From an uncultured Bacteroidales bacterium (GTDB lineage Bacteria; Bacteroidota; Bacteroidia; Bacteroidales; F082): 59,552 nucleotides of DNA. The stretch spans positions 1 to 59,552 of the forward strand of contig CAJOIS010000011.1 of the NCBI GenBank assembly GCA_905234645.1, read 5' to 3'. A program made the translations under genes and the position numbers. Shown here piece after piece: positions 39,755 to 47,916 of the stretch (positions within the stretch are counted from its first letter, which is position 1; each line of letters begins with the position of its first letter). The notes below the pieces were generated by a model. It ran no database searches. It saw only the letters and a program-made list of their open reading frames with translations, and had not been told where the DNA came from.

Positions 39755-41284
39755 ATGGAAACCAAGAAAATCACCCAAGACGACATCAACCGCACGGTTT
39801 GGAAGGCCTGCGACACGTTTCGCGGCGTCATCGACCCGAGCCAATACAAGGACTACATCCTCACGATGCTGTTTCTGAAATACGTCAGCGATGTATACAA
39901 GTCCAAGCTAAACGACTACCTTAAAAAATACGACGGCGACATGGAACGTGCCGAGCGTGCCATGCGTCACGAGCGCTTCGTGGTGCCCGAAAAGAGTTCG
40001 TTTGACTACCTTTACGATCATCGGAACGCCACCAACATCGGCGAACTGATTGACGAAGCCCTGGCCGACCTCGAAGACGCCAACCGCGAGAAGATGAGCA
40101 GCGAAGACGGCAGCAGCATCTTCCGCAACATCAGTTTCAACAGCGCCAACTTGGGTGAGACCAAAGAGAAAAACGCCCGTCTGAAAAACCTTCTGCAAGA
40201 CTTCAACGGGGTGGATCTGGACGAGTCGCATTTGGAAAACAACGACATCATCGGTGATGCTTACATGTACCTCGTCTCCACCTTTGCGGGCGAGGCCGGC
40301 AAGAAAGCGGGCGACTTCTTCACACCAGCCGAGGTCTCCACGCTGTTGGCCCAACTGACCAAGAGCAAACCTGGCGCACGCATCTGTGACGTCACCTGCG
40401 GTTCAGGCTCGTTGCTGATCAAGGCGGGCAAGGAAGTGGGCAACAATAACTTCTCGCTCTACGGGCAAGAAGTGAACGGCAGCACTTGGGCCTTGGCTAT
40501 GATGAACATGTTCTTGCACGGCTTCGACAACGCCGTCATCCGTTGGGGCGACACGTTGCGCAACCCCAAGTTGAAAGCCAACGACAAACTGATGAAGTTC
40601 GACACGGTGGTGGCCAATCCTCCCTTCAGCCTCGACAAGTGGGGCGCCGAGGAAGCCGCCAGCGACCCCTACAACCGTTTCTGGCGCGGCATCCCGCCCA
40701 AGAGCAAGGGCGACTGGGCCTTCATCAGCCACATGTTAGAGGTGGCCGATGACCAAAACGGCAAAGTTGGCGTGATTATCCCTCACGGCGTGTTGTTCCG
40801 TGGCGGCAGCGAAGGCAAGATCCGCCAATACATCCTTGAAAATGAGCATATTTTAGAAGCGGTTATTGGTTTGCCCGCCAACCTGTTTTATGGCACGGGC
40901 ATCCCAGCCGCCATCGCCATCTTCCGCAAGGGACGGGGTTCGGAGAACGTGCTGTTCATCGATGCCAGCCGCGAGTTTGAAAACGGCAAGAACCAAAACA
41001 AACTCCGCACCCAGGACATCGAACACATCGTGAGTACCTACCGCAAATTTGCCGCTGGAGAGTTGCAGCCTGGTGTGGTGGAAGACAAATACGCCTTCGT
41101 GGCCACGCCCGACGAAATCCGCGAAAACGACTTCAACCTCAACATCCCACGCTATGTAGACACTTACGAGGAAGAAGCCGAAATCGACATCCCCGCTGTG
41201 CAGAAAGAAATCGAGCAGTTGGAAGGCGAATTGGCCGAGGTGCAGGGGAAGATGAAGGAATATTTGAAGGAATTAGGGTATTAA
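39755..41284 (+). CDS. hsdM: Type I restriction-modification DNA methyltransferase subunit
   Basis: A 509-residue N6-adenine methyltransferase. It has an N-terminal helical HsdM_N domain (DINRTVWKACDTFRGVIDPS, DYILTMLFLKYVSDVY), then KKAGDFFTPAEVSTLLAQL, SAM-binding motif I (ICDVTCGSGSLLIKAG), the catalytic NPPF motif (VVANPPFSLDKWG, about residue 290) and GVIIPHGVLFRGGSEGKIRQ. The C-terminus is a helical coil (VQKEIEQLEGELAEVQGKMK). It methylates host DNA together with HsdS and is part of the HsdR2M2S restriction complex. It is separated from the half-size hsdS by 2 nt and from the next gene by 10 nt. Confidence 0.97.
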   Translation: METKKITQDDINRTVWKACDTFRGVIDPSQYKDYILTMLFLKYVSDVYKSKLNDYLKKYDGDMERAERAMRHERFVVPEKSSFDYLYDHRNATNIGELIDEALADLEDANREKMSSEDGSSIFRNISFNSANLGETKEKNARLKNLLQDFNGVDLDESHLENNDIIGDAYMYLVSTFAGEAGKKAGDFFTPAEVSTLLAQLTKSKPGARICDVTCGSGSLLIKAGKEVGNNNFSLYGQEVNGSTWALAMMNMFLHGFDNAVIRWGDTLRNPKLKANDKLMKFDTVVANPPFSLDKWGAEEAASDPYNRFWRGIPPKSKGDWAFISHMLEVADDQNGKVGVIIPHGVLFRGGSEGKIRQYILENEHILEAVIGLPANLFYGTGIPAAIAIFRKGRGSENVLFIDASREFENGKNQNKLRTQDIEHIVSTYRKFAAGELQPGVVEDKYAFVATPDEIRENDFNLNIPRYVDTYEEEAEIDIPAVQKEIEQLEGELAEVQGKMKEYLKELGY

Positions 41285-41294
41285 TAGAACTATC

Positions 41295-42857
41295 ATGCAA
41301 GACGAAAGCCAAAATATTGAATATAAGCGCAGTTGGAGCGACGAATACCTGAAATGGGTGTGCGGATTCGCCAATGCACAAGGTGGCAGAATCTACATTG
41401 GTGTGGATGATGACAAAACCGTATTCGGTATGCAGGACGCACACCGTCAGATGGAGGACATTCCCAACAAGATTGTTGCTTTGTTGGGCATCGTGGTGGA
41501 TGTCAATCTCCTCCAAAAAGACGGGCTCGACTATATGGAAATCATTGTCAATCCGAGCAATGTGCCCATCTCGTACAAAGGTGTTTTCTATTACCGTTCC
41601 GGGGCGACCAAGCAGGAATTGAAAGGTCCGGCACTTCAGCAATTCATCCTCAAGAAGATGGGGCGTTCATGGGACGAAATCATCTGTGAGGGAGCCACCT
41701 TGGAGCATATTGACAACGAAGCGGTTGCCTATTTCGTGCGCAAGGGCATCAAGGCAGGAAGACTGCCGGAGAACGCCGCCGATGATTCCACGGAAACCAT
41801 TCTGCGCAATCTCGACCTCATGGACGAGGCAGGAGGCCTGCGCAATGCTGCCATTCTGCTTTTTGGCAAACGCCCGTCGCGATTCTTCGCTTGTGTGGAG
41901 TTCAAAATCGGGCGGTTCAGAACCGACTCCGATCTTCGCAACCAAGACATGATAACGGGCAACATCATTCAGATGGCCGACAAAGTGATGGAAATATTAG
42001 ACAACAAATATCTGATACGCCCTATTCACTATGAAGGGTTGCAGCGGATTGAGCCATTGGAAATACCCGAAGATGCCTTGCGCGAAATCATCTTCAATGC
42101 CATCATCCACAAGGAATATCCTGGGTATTCCATACAGATGCGGATATATAACGACAGGATCTGGCTTTGGAACTCAGGTGGTTTGCCCGAAGGCATCACC
42201 TTTGAGCAGTTTATGGGAGCGCACAGTTCCTGCCCTCGCAACAGACTTGTAGCCAGAGCGTTCTACTTGGCAGGCTTTATTGAGTCGTGGGGGCGCGGCA
42301 TCAACAAAATCAAGACTGAATTTGTGGAAAACGGTCTTGAAGCCCCTGTTTACAAGGAAGAAATGGGCGGAATGTCAGTTTATATCTCCCGAAAGAAAGG
42401 TTTATTTGGCGAAGATGGCACTGTAAATGACACTGTAAATGATACTGTAGAAAATAGTAGTGAAAATGTTGACAATAAACATAATAGAACAAAGGATGAT
42501 ACTGTAAATGATACTGTAAAAGTTATTGAAAATAAAGATATTACAACGGATAATGACCATATAAGTGACCATATAAATGACCATGTAAGTGACCATATAA
42601 GTGACCATATAAATGACCATATAAATGACCATGTAAAATTGTCTGCGAACGAAAAGAAAGTTCTTCAATTGATGTGGAATGATATGGCTATAAATTACGA
42701 ACAAATAGAAAAAAAGTTGAAGATTTCAACATCCACAACAATGCGAGCCATAAGAAAACTGCGCAAGGAAATGCTTGTTGTTCGTGAAGGGTCAAAAAAA
42801 TCCGGCTATTGGTATATAACTGAAAAAGGAAAGCAGTTAATAAAAAAACAAAAGTAG
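41295..42857 (+). CDS. AlbA_2 / HATPase_c_4 regulator with winged helix (COG2865 type), first copy
   Basis: A 520-residue protein. The N-terminal AlbA_2 (Schlafen-like) DNA-binding domain reads ESQNIEYKRSWSDEYLKWVC, GGRIYIGVDDD. The central ATPase-like domain has LREIIFNAIIHKEYPGYSIQ (N-box), RIWLWNSGGLPEGITFEQFM and IESWGRGINKIKTEF. A repeat-rich linker (about residues 375-448) has D-T-V-N and D-H-I-N/S tetrapeptides encoded by exact 12-bp DNA repeats. The C-terminal winged helix reads LSANEKKVLQLMWNDMAINY, IEKKLKISTSTTMRAIRKLR. Proteins of this type are putative transcription regulators often found in restriction-modification loci. The coding DNA turns AT-rich in the linker. Confidence 0.88.
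   Translation: MQDESQNIEYKRSWSDEYLKWVCGFANAQGGRIYIGVDDDKTVFGMQDAHRQMEDIPNKIVALLGIVVDVNLLQKDGLDYMEIIVNPSNVPISYKGVFYYRSGATKQELKGPALQQFILKKMGRSWDEIICEGATLEHIDNEAVAYFVRKGIKAGRLPENAADDSTETILRNLDLMDEAGGLRNAAILLFGKRPSRFFACVEFKIGRFRTDSDLRNQDMITGNIIQMADKVMEILDNKYLIRPIHYEGLQRIEPLEIPEDALREIIFNAIIHKEYPGYSIQMRIYNDRIWLWNSGGLPEGITFEQFMGAHSSCPRNRLVARAFYLAGFIESWGRGINKIKTEFVENGLEAPVYKEEMGGMSVYISRKKGLFGEDGTVNDTVNDTVENSSENVDNKHNRTKDDTVNDTVKVIENKDITTDNDHISDHINDHVSDHISDHINDHINDHVKLSANEKKVLQLMWNDMAINYEQIEKKLKISTSTTMRAIRKLRKEMLVVREGSKKSGYWYITEKGKQLIKKQK
42418..42638 (+). repeat. Two in-frame 12-bp tandem repeat arrays in the regulator gene
   Basis: First set: GATACTGTAAAT-type units at 42418-42452 and 42498-42522, encoding D-T-V-N. 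Second set: seven consecutive 12-nt units GACCAT(A/G)TAA(G/A)T at 42555-42638, encoding D-H-(I/V)-(S/N). Both sit in the linker before the winged helix. Confidence 0.9.
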
Positions 42858-42862
42858 AAATT

Positions 42863-43951
42863 ATGAATACAATCGAAACACTATTCAAAGAATGGCAGTC
42901 GCTTCAACCTGTAAAGGAGGAGTATCAACAAAGACTCGACCAGAAGTTTATGCTGGAGTTCAACTACAACTCCAACCATATTGAAGGCAACACGCTTACC
43001 TACGGGCAAACCGAGTTGCTGTTGTTGTTCGGTCGCGTGGTAGGCGAAGCCAAGATGAAGGATTTGGAGGAGATGAAAGCCCACAACGTATGCTTGAAAA
43101 TGACCATAGCCGAAGCCGGAGAGAAAGACAGGCCGCTTACCGAATCGTTCATCCGCATATTGCACCAGACCATGCTGCGCGAGGACTACACTGTCTATCG
43201 CCAGTTGCCTGGTGGGGTGAACACCAGTTATGTGGTTCATGCAGGATGCTATAAGACACGTCCCAATTCTGTCATCACCCCAACGGGCGAACGATTTGAA
43301 TATGCCTCTCCCGAAGAAACACCTGCTTTGATGGCCGACCTCATACAATGGTACAACCAAGCCGAAGCAGACGGAAAACTCACCCCCGTTGAACTTGCCG
43401 CATTGTTTCATTACCGTTATATCCGCATCCACCCCTTTGAGGACGGCAACGGACGCATCGCTCGGCTGCTGATGAACTACATCCTTCTGCGCCACGGCTA
43501 TCCGATGATCGTCATCCGCAGCAAAAACAAGAAAACCTATTTGGAGGCTTTGGGCAAGGCGGACAAAAACGTCGGCCCAGTTCCTTCCGATGGTGCCAAT
43601 GCCACTTTGGAACAGGCACAAGACTTTGTCAACTATATCACCAAACAGGTAGAGCAGACTTTGGAAGATGATATGAATTTCCTGCAAGAAAAGAAGGATG
43701 CTGTTTGGTGGTTTGATGGCGAGTTCGTGACATTCAAGAATGAATCGACGATACAATTGTTGAAATATCTTGTTGAACATCCACAAGCAACTGTAAAAGA
43801 GCTTACACAAGTTCTTTCCATCAACAAGTCCGCCGTACAGAAACAACTTGAAACTCTGCAAGGAAAAGGATATATAACCCGTGTTGGAACGAGAAAGGAA
43901 GGAAAAAGAATTGTGAATTTGATATCTACCACCCAAAAAGGTGGTAAATAA
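42863..43951 (+). CDS. Fic-domain protein with C-terminal winged helix
   Basis: A 362-residue protein. The Fic catalytic motif is HPFEDGNGRIARLLMNYILL (about residues 191-210), fully matching HPFx(D/E)GNGRxxR. The N-terminal part has FNYNSNHIEGNTLTYGQTEL, an inhibitory-helix-like S/T-x-x-x-E-G-N motif. The C-terminal winged helix (about residues 295-350) reads ESTIQLLKYLVEHPQATVKE, LSINKSAVQKQLETLQGKGY. Fic enzymes usually transfer AMP to proteins. It lies 5 nt after the AlbA_2 regulator gene and inside the restriction-modification operon. Its stop codon lies in the first GGTGGTAAATA unit of a repeat array that continues into the next intergenic region. Confidence 0.92.
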   Translation: MNTIETLFKEWQSLQPVKEEYQQRLDQKFMLEFNYNSNHIEGNTLTYGQTELLLLFGRVVGEAKMKDLEEMKAHNVCLKMTIAEAGEKDRPLTESFIRILHQTMLREDYTVYRQLPGGVNTSYVVHAGCYKTRPNSVITPTGERFEYASPEETPALMADLIQWYNQAEADGKLTPVELAALFHYRYIRIHPFEDGNGRIARLLMNYILLRHGYPMIVIRSKNKKTYLEALGKADKNVGPVPSDGANATLEQAQDFVNYITKQVEQTLEDDMNFLQEKKDAVWWFDGEFVTFKNESTIQLLKYLVEHPQATVKELTQVLSINKSAVQKQLETLQGKGYITRVGTRKEGKRIVNLISTTQKGGK

Positions 43952-44226
43952 ACAAACAGGTGGTAAATAAACTTTATACCACCTCAAAAGGTGGTAAATA
44001 GAAAACAAGGTGGTAAATAGAAATGATACATATAAACACAACCATTTGGGGTTATGAATAAAACTGCGGTTACGAAAAGAAATGTACCACCATTTCAAGT
44101 GGTACAGTTGATAAAAGGTGGTACACTTCACTAAATAAGTCCGACACTGTCGGACAAAACAACAAAGATTTCACCGACAGTGTCGGAAAAATTGTCAAAA
44201 CAATGAAAAAGTGCGACATGTCGCAC
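43940..44226. repeat. Mixed motif array between the Fic gene and the full-size hsdS
   Basis: GGTGGTAAATA occurs at 43940, 43959, 43990 and 44009, in two pairs each spaced 19 bp. Inverted copies lie at 43976-43985 and 44084-44091. Perfect palindromes follow: TCCGACACTGTCGGA (44140-44154), CCGACAGTGTCGG (44174-44186) and GTGCGACATGTCGCAC (44211-44226). The array covers most of the 293-nt gap. No intact gene is visible in it, only a frame without ATG (about 44062-44231) that could be a decayed coding tail. Confidence 0.85.
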
Positions 44227-44244
44227 AAATGAAAACAAGAGAAA

Positions 44245-45495
44245 ATGAACGACAACCAACATATCCCCTCCGGCTACAAGCCCTCGCCCCTCGGCATTAT
44301 TCCCGAAGACTGGGAAGTGAAGAGGCTGGGAGAAATAGCAAGGATTGGTTCAGGTGGGACACCATCCAAAGCCAACCAAGAATATTGGGGAGGAAATATT
44401 CCATGGATTACTACTGCATTATTGAACAATCCATACATTGATGCAGCCGATGAGTTTATTACCGAACAAGGATTGAAAAATTCATCTGCACAATTACTGA
44501 ATTCTGGAGTTTTGCTTATGGCCATGTATGGGCAAGGACAAACAAGAGGAAAAGTGTCCAAACTATTAATAAATGCATCAACAAACCAAGCCTGTGCATT
44601 TATTGACATCCATACTGGGAATACAGATTATGTTCATCAATACCTAATTGCAGATTACGACAGCATTAGGAATAAAAGCAATGATGGAAACCAGAAAAAC
44701 TTGAGTTTGGGAATAATCAATGACATTCGAATAACTTTCCCTCCTCTCCCCGAACAGTTACGCATCGTTTCCCTTCTTTCCCTTTGGGACACCGCCATAG
44801 CCAAGCAGACCGCCCTGATAGAGCAACTCACCCTGCGCAAGCGCGGCCTTATGCAGCAACTGCTCACGGGGAAGAAACGGTTAAAAGGATTTGGTGGAGA
44901 ATGGAAAAGGATTAAACTAGGTGACGTTGCAGAAAGAATCACCAGAAAAAACGAAGAAGACAATCAAAATGTGGTCACCATTTCTGCTCAAAGAGGTTTT
45001 GTTGTTCAAACGGACTTTTTCAATAAAAGCGTAGCTAGCGAGATTCTCGATAACTATTATTTAGTATACAAAGACGAGTTTTGTTACAACAAGAGTTATT
45101 CAAATGGTTATCCCATGGGCGCAATTAAACGACTAAAAACCTTTGACAAAGCCGTTGTAACAACTTTGTACATTTGCTTCAAACTCAAAGAAAAGCCACA
45201 GACCAATATGGATTTCCTCGAACAATACTGTGAATCAGGTTTACTAAACAAGGAGTTAGTGAAAGTCGCCAACGAAGGCGGTCGTGCTCACGGTTTACTC
45301 AATGTAACACCAGATGACTTTTTCAACATGCACATGAGCGTTCCATCATTTGAGGAACAAACTGCCATTGCCTCAGTATTGGTTAATGTCGACAAGGAAA
45401 TCGAGATACAAAAACAAAAACTGACAGCCATGCAGACGCAGAAGAAAGGGCTGATGCAGGTGCTGCTGACGGGGAAAAGGAGGATAAACCAATAA
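44245..45495 (+). CDS. hsdS: Type I restriction specificity subunit, full size
   Basis: A 416-residue protein with two target-recognition domains. The first half is IPEDWEVKRLGEIARIGSGG, WGGNIPWITTALLNN, NDIRITFPPLPEQLRIVSLL. A conserved helix follows (LWDTAIAKQTALIEQLTLRK, RGLMQQLLTGKKRLKGF). The second half is EWKRIKLGDVAERITRKNEE, NVTPDDFFNMHMSVPSFEEQ and a second conserved helix (DKEIEIQKQKLTAMQTQKKG, LMQVLLTGKRRINQ). It sets the bipartite recognition sequence for HsdM and HsdR. It has the usual length. The first ATG of the frame, 14 nt after the last palindrome, is used. Confidence 0.95.
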   Translation: MNDNQHIPSGYKPSPLGIIPEDWEVKRLGEIARIGSGGTPSKANQEYWGGNIPWITTALLNNPYIDAADEFITEQGLKNSSAQLLNSGVLLMAMYGQGQTRGKVSKLLINASTNQACAFIDIHTGNTDYVHQYLIADYDSIRNKSNDGNQKNLSLGIINDIRITFPPLPEQLRIVSLLSLWDTAIAKQTALIEQLTLRKRGLMQQLLTGKKRLKGFGGEWKRIKLGDVAERITRKNEEDNQNVVTISAQRGFVVQTDFFNKSVASEILDNYYLVYKDEFCYNKSYSNGYPMGAIKRLKTFDKAVVTTLYICFKLKEKPQTNMDFLEQYCESGLLNKELVKVANEGGRAHGLLNVTPDDFFNMHMSVPSFEEQTAIASVLVNVDKEIEIQKQKLTAMQTQKKGLMQVLLTGKRRINQ

Positions 45496-45580
45496 CAATC
45501 CTATGCCATGATAGAAATTGAAACACTATATGGGAAACCAGATTCTCATTTAAATCATTAACACAGAAATAATCGTAAAG

Positions 45581-46318
45581 ATGAAAAAATACTTAAAAAT
45601 ATTCTACTTCGCACTTACTATTGTTATCGCTGCTTTAGGACTATATTATCAAGTCTTTTACAAGGAGAGAATATCTCTTAATGTAGAAACAGTTTCAACA
45701 ACTCTTTTGACAAGGCCGTTTCATATTGAAGGTCTTAGAGCATCGTATACATTTCACGATTCAATTAACGTGGAAAGGTTATGGCAAACCACTTTTGTCA
45801 TTAAAAACACAGGGAACAAAACCATCTTAGGGGAAGGGTTTTCCAACAAAAACATTAGAAACAGTTATATACCATTGAAATTTGAAAAATGCAATCGGTT
45901 ATTATCTACAAAACTAACGAACAGTAACAATGATGCTTTTCTAATCAACAACAATCTCTATATTTCTCAATGGAAACCAAATGAGTTTTGCGAGATTATG
46001 GTTATAAGCGATGGCTTGGATTCTCCCTGCTTAACAATATGTGATAGAGATATTGTTGATTCCGAAATTACATATTCAGTTTATTCGCCTAAAACAGATA
46101 CAAGTAACAAAAAGCTAATTGATTATTTGCCAAATTTTATAAAAGTCACTCTAAAATGGATAATCGTAGCCATAATAATCACCGTTTCGTTAGCATCTAT
46201 TGTTGAGGTTATCAAACAAACAAAAAAGCAGAGCGGAGTTTTAGTAATTGTACTAACCATCATTGCCTGTTTGATAATAATTGCAATTTTTGCATCGCCA
46301 CTCTTATGGATTTTTTAA
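45581..46318 (+). CDS. Hypothetical membrane protein in the restriction-modification island
   Basis: A 245-residue protein with an N-terminal membrane segment (IFYFALTIVIAALGLYYQVF), a soluble middle (about residues 30-185) and two C-terminal membrane segments (WIIVAIIITVSLASIVEVI and VLVIVLTIIACLIIIAIFA). The middle has beta-type sequence (RASYTFHDSINVERLWQTTF, VIKNTGNKTILGEGF). I do not recognise a family. The DNA is clearly more AT-rich than hsdM or hsdR, suggesting a separate origin. It is 12 nt upstream of the second AlbA_2 regulator. A membrane-bound accessory or defence effector is possible but unsupported. Confidence 0.75.
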   Translation: MKKYLKIFYFALTIVIAALGLYYQVFYKERISLNVETVSTTLLTRPFHIEGLRASYTFHDSINVERLWQTTFVIKNTGNKTILGEGFSNKNIRNSYIPLKFEKCNRLLSTKLTNSNNDAFLINNNLYISQWKPNEFCEIMVISDGLDSPCLTICDRDIVDSEITYSVYSPKTDTSNKKLIDYLPNFIKVTLKWIIVAIIITVSLASIVEVIKQTKKQSGVLVIVLTIIACLIIIAIFASPLLWIF

Positions 46319-46330
46319 AACGTCTTCAAC

Positions 46331-47773
46331 ATGATAACAAAACCCGAACTACAAGACCTACTGCAAAGCACCGAGACCTATCGGGTGGAGCGCACCACCT
46401 CCACCAGCGACATGGACAAGTTCCAAGAAGCCATCTGTGCTTTCTCCAATGACTTGCCCAATTCCAGGAAAAAAGGGTATCTGATCATTGGAGCCTACGA
46501 CAACGGCACACTATCGGGGCTGAAAGTCGATGATGCCCTGCTCAAGAAGATTGCCGCCATCCGTTCCGATGGGAACATCCTGCCCTTGCCTATCATGTCG
46601 GTCGAACGCTTCGAGTTCCCCGAAGGCGACTTGCTCGTGGCCGAAGTCTCACCTTCGCTGCTTCCGCCCGTCCGTTACCGTGGTCGGACCTTCGTGCGCA
46701 TCGGCCCCCGCCGCGACATCGCTACTGAGGCGGAAGAACGCATCCTGTTGGAACGCAGGACTTCCTACATGGCCACCTTCGACGCCATGCCCTGCTTGGG
46801 CGCAACAATAGATGACATTGACACAGCTTTTATCAAGCAGGAATACCTCCCACAGGTTATTGATGCGGAAGTATTGGCTGGCGACAAGCGCGACATCAAG
46901 GAACAATTGGCCGCCATACATCTGTACGATTTAACGCACGATTGTCCTACCAATGCAGCCATCATTCTCTTCGGGAAGAATCCACAATATTTCTTACATG
47001 GCAGCTATGTGCAATATGTACATTTTTCAGGAAAAGACAACGGCAGCGACATCCTTAATGAACGACAAATCAAAGGAAGCCTTGGCAAGATGTTGCCACA
47101 ACTGGAGAACTTTGTCAAAGATGCTGTTGTAACCTCTCGCCCGATGCCCATCAGCATGCTGCGCGAAAAGACCGTATTCAACTATCCTGAACTGGCCTTA
47201 AGAGAGTTGCTGATGAATGCTTGTATGCACCGTGATTATCAATCCAATATGCCCATCCGGCTTTATCAATATGAAGATCGGATAGAAATCTTGAACGCAG
47301 GTGGTCTGTACGGTGAAGCACGTCCAGAGAATTTTCCAACAGTGAACGACTATCGCAACCCTGTTGTGGCCGAAGCCATGAGAGGATTAAAGTATGTCAA
47401 CATGTTCAACCGTGGTATTCAGCGTGTTAAAACAATGCTTCAAGAAAATGGCAATCCTGAGCCAGAGTTCAGAGTAGATAAGATTACAGCATTTGAGGTA
47501 ACCGTAAGGCCGACTTTGTCACTCAACTTGATCACTGATAAAGAAAAAGTGACTAAGTCGGTGACTAAGTTAACAGAGACGGTTAATGACATTCTTGCAT
47601 ATTGTTCCATCCCTCGAAGCCTGACAGAAATCATGGAACACATAGGTCTAAAGCATCGGCATTATGTAAAGAGCCACTACATAGATCCGCTTATTGAAAG
47701 CGGTTTCCTTGCAATGACTATCCCAAACAAACCCAATAGCCGAAATCAAAAATACCAGCGTATTTTAACTTAG
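46331..47773 (+). CDS. AlbA_2 / HATPase_c_4 regulator with winged helix (COG2865 type), second copy
   Basis: A 480-residue protein with the same architecture as 41295-42857. The AlbA_2 domain reads YRVERTTSTSDMDKFQEAIC, KKGYLIIGAYDNGTLSGLKV. The ATPase-like domain has LRELLMNACMHRDYQSNMPI and RIEILNAGGLYGEARPENFP. A short linker has the repeat VTKSVTK, encoded by two 12-bp units. The C-terminal winged helix reads NDILAYCSIPRSLTEIMEHI, LKHRHYVKSHYIDPLIESGF. It is probably a transcription regulator of the island. Its stop codon lies within ACTTAGTCAC, the reverse complement of the linker repeat word, and two more repeat blocks follow in the intergenic region. Confidence 0.88.
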   Translation: MITKPELQDLLQSTETYRVERTTSTSDMDKFQEAICAFSNDLPNSRKKGYLIIGAYDNGTLSGLKVDDALLKKIAAIRSDGNILPLPIMSVERFEFPEGDLLVAEVSPSLLPPVRYRGRTFVRIGPRRDIATEAEERILLERRTSYMATFDAMPCLGATIDDIDTAFIKQEYLPQVIDAEVLAGDKRDIKEQLAAIHLYDLTHDCPTNAAIILFGKNPQYFLHGSYVQYVHFSGKDNGSDILNERQIKGSLGKMLPQLENFVKDAVVTSRPMPISMLREKTVFNYPELALRELLMNACMHRDYQSNMPIRLYQYEDRIEILNAGGLYGEARPENFPTVNDYRNPVVAEAMRGLKYVNMFNRGIQRVKTMLQENGNPEPEFRVDKITAFEVTVRPTLSLNLITDKEKVTKSVTKLTETVNDILAYCSIPRSLTEIMEHIGLKHRHYVKSHYIDPLIESGFLAMTIPNKPNSRNQKYQRILT

Positions 47774-47895
47774 TCACTCATCTTAGTCACCGACCAAGAA
47801 AAAGTGACTAAGTAATTAATTAAATAACTGATAATAAATATATTAGCAATAAATAACTTAGTCACTCATCTAGGTCACAAAAAAGTGACAAAGTA
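47549..47895. repeat. GTGACTAAGT motif array, from the regulator's coding end to the hsdR promoter region
   Basis: GTGACTAAGT occurs in frame at 47549-47558 and 47561-47570. Its reverse complement ACTTAGTCAC is at 47768-47777 and 47857-47866, forward copies at 47804-47813 and (as GTGACAAAGT) 47885-47894. Two blocks of about 45 nt, starting at 47768 and 47857, are direct repeats of each other, and each has inverted ends. Confidence 0.85.
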
Positions 47896-47916
47896 GTTGT
47901 TCAAACAAGTTGTATC

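Noticed and set aside
42555..42638. Possible CRISPR-like array
   Set aside because: The repeat period is 12 bp with no spacers, it stays in frame in a protein linker, and no cas genes are present.
42881..44131. A 416-codon open frame on the minus strand
   Set aside because: It is antisense to the Fic gene, whose motifs and domain order are clear. The translation has no recognisable domain and has the composition of a shadow frame.
47768..47813. Rho-independent terminator after the second AlbA_2 gene
   Set aside because: The inverted ends ACTTAGTCAC/GTGACTAAGT have a long loop, AT-rich stems and no T-run, so a terminator is unlikely.
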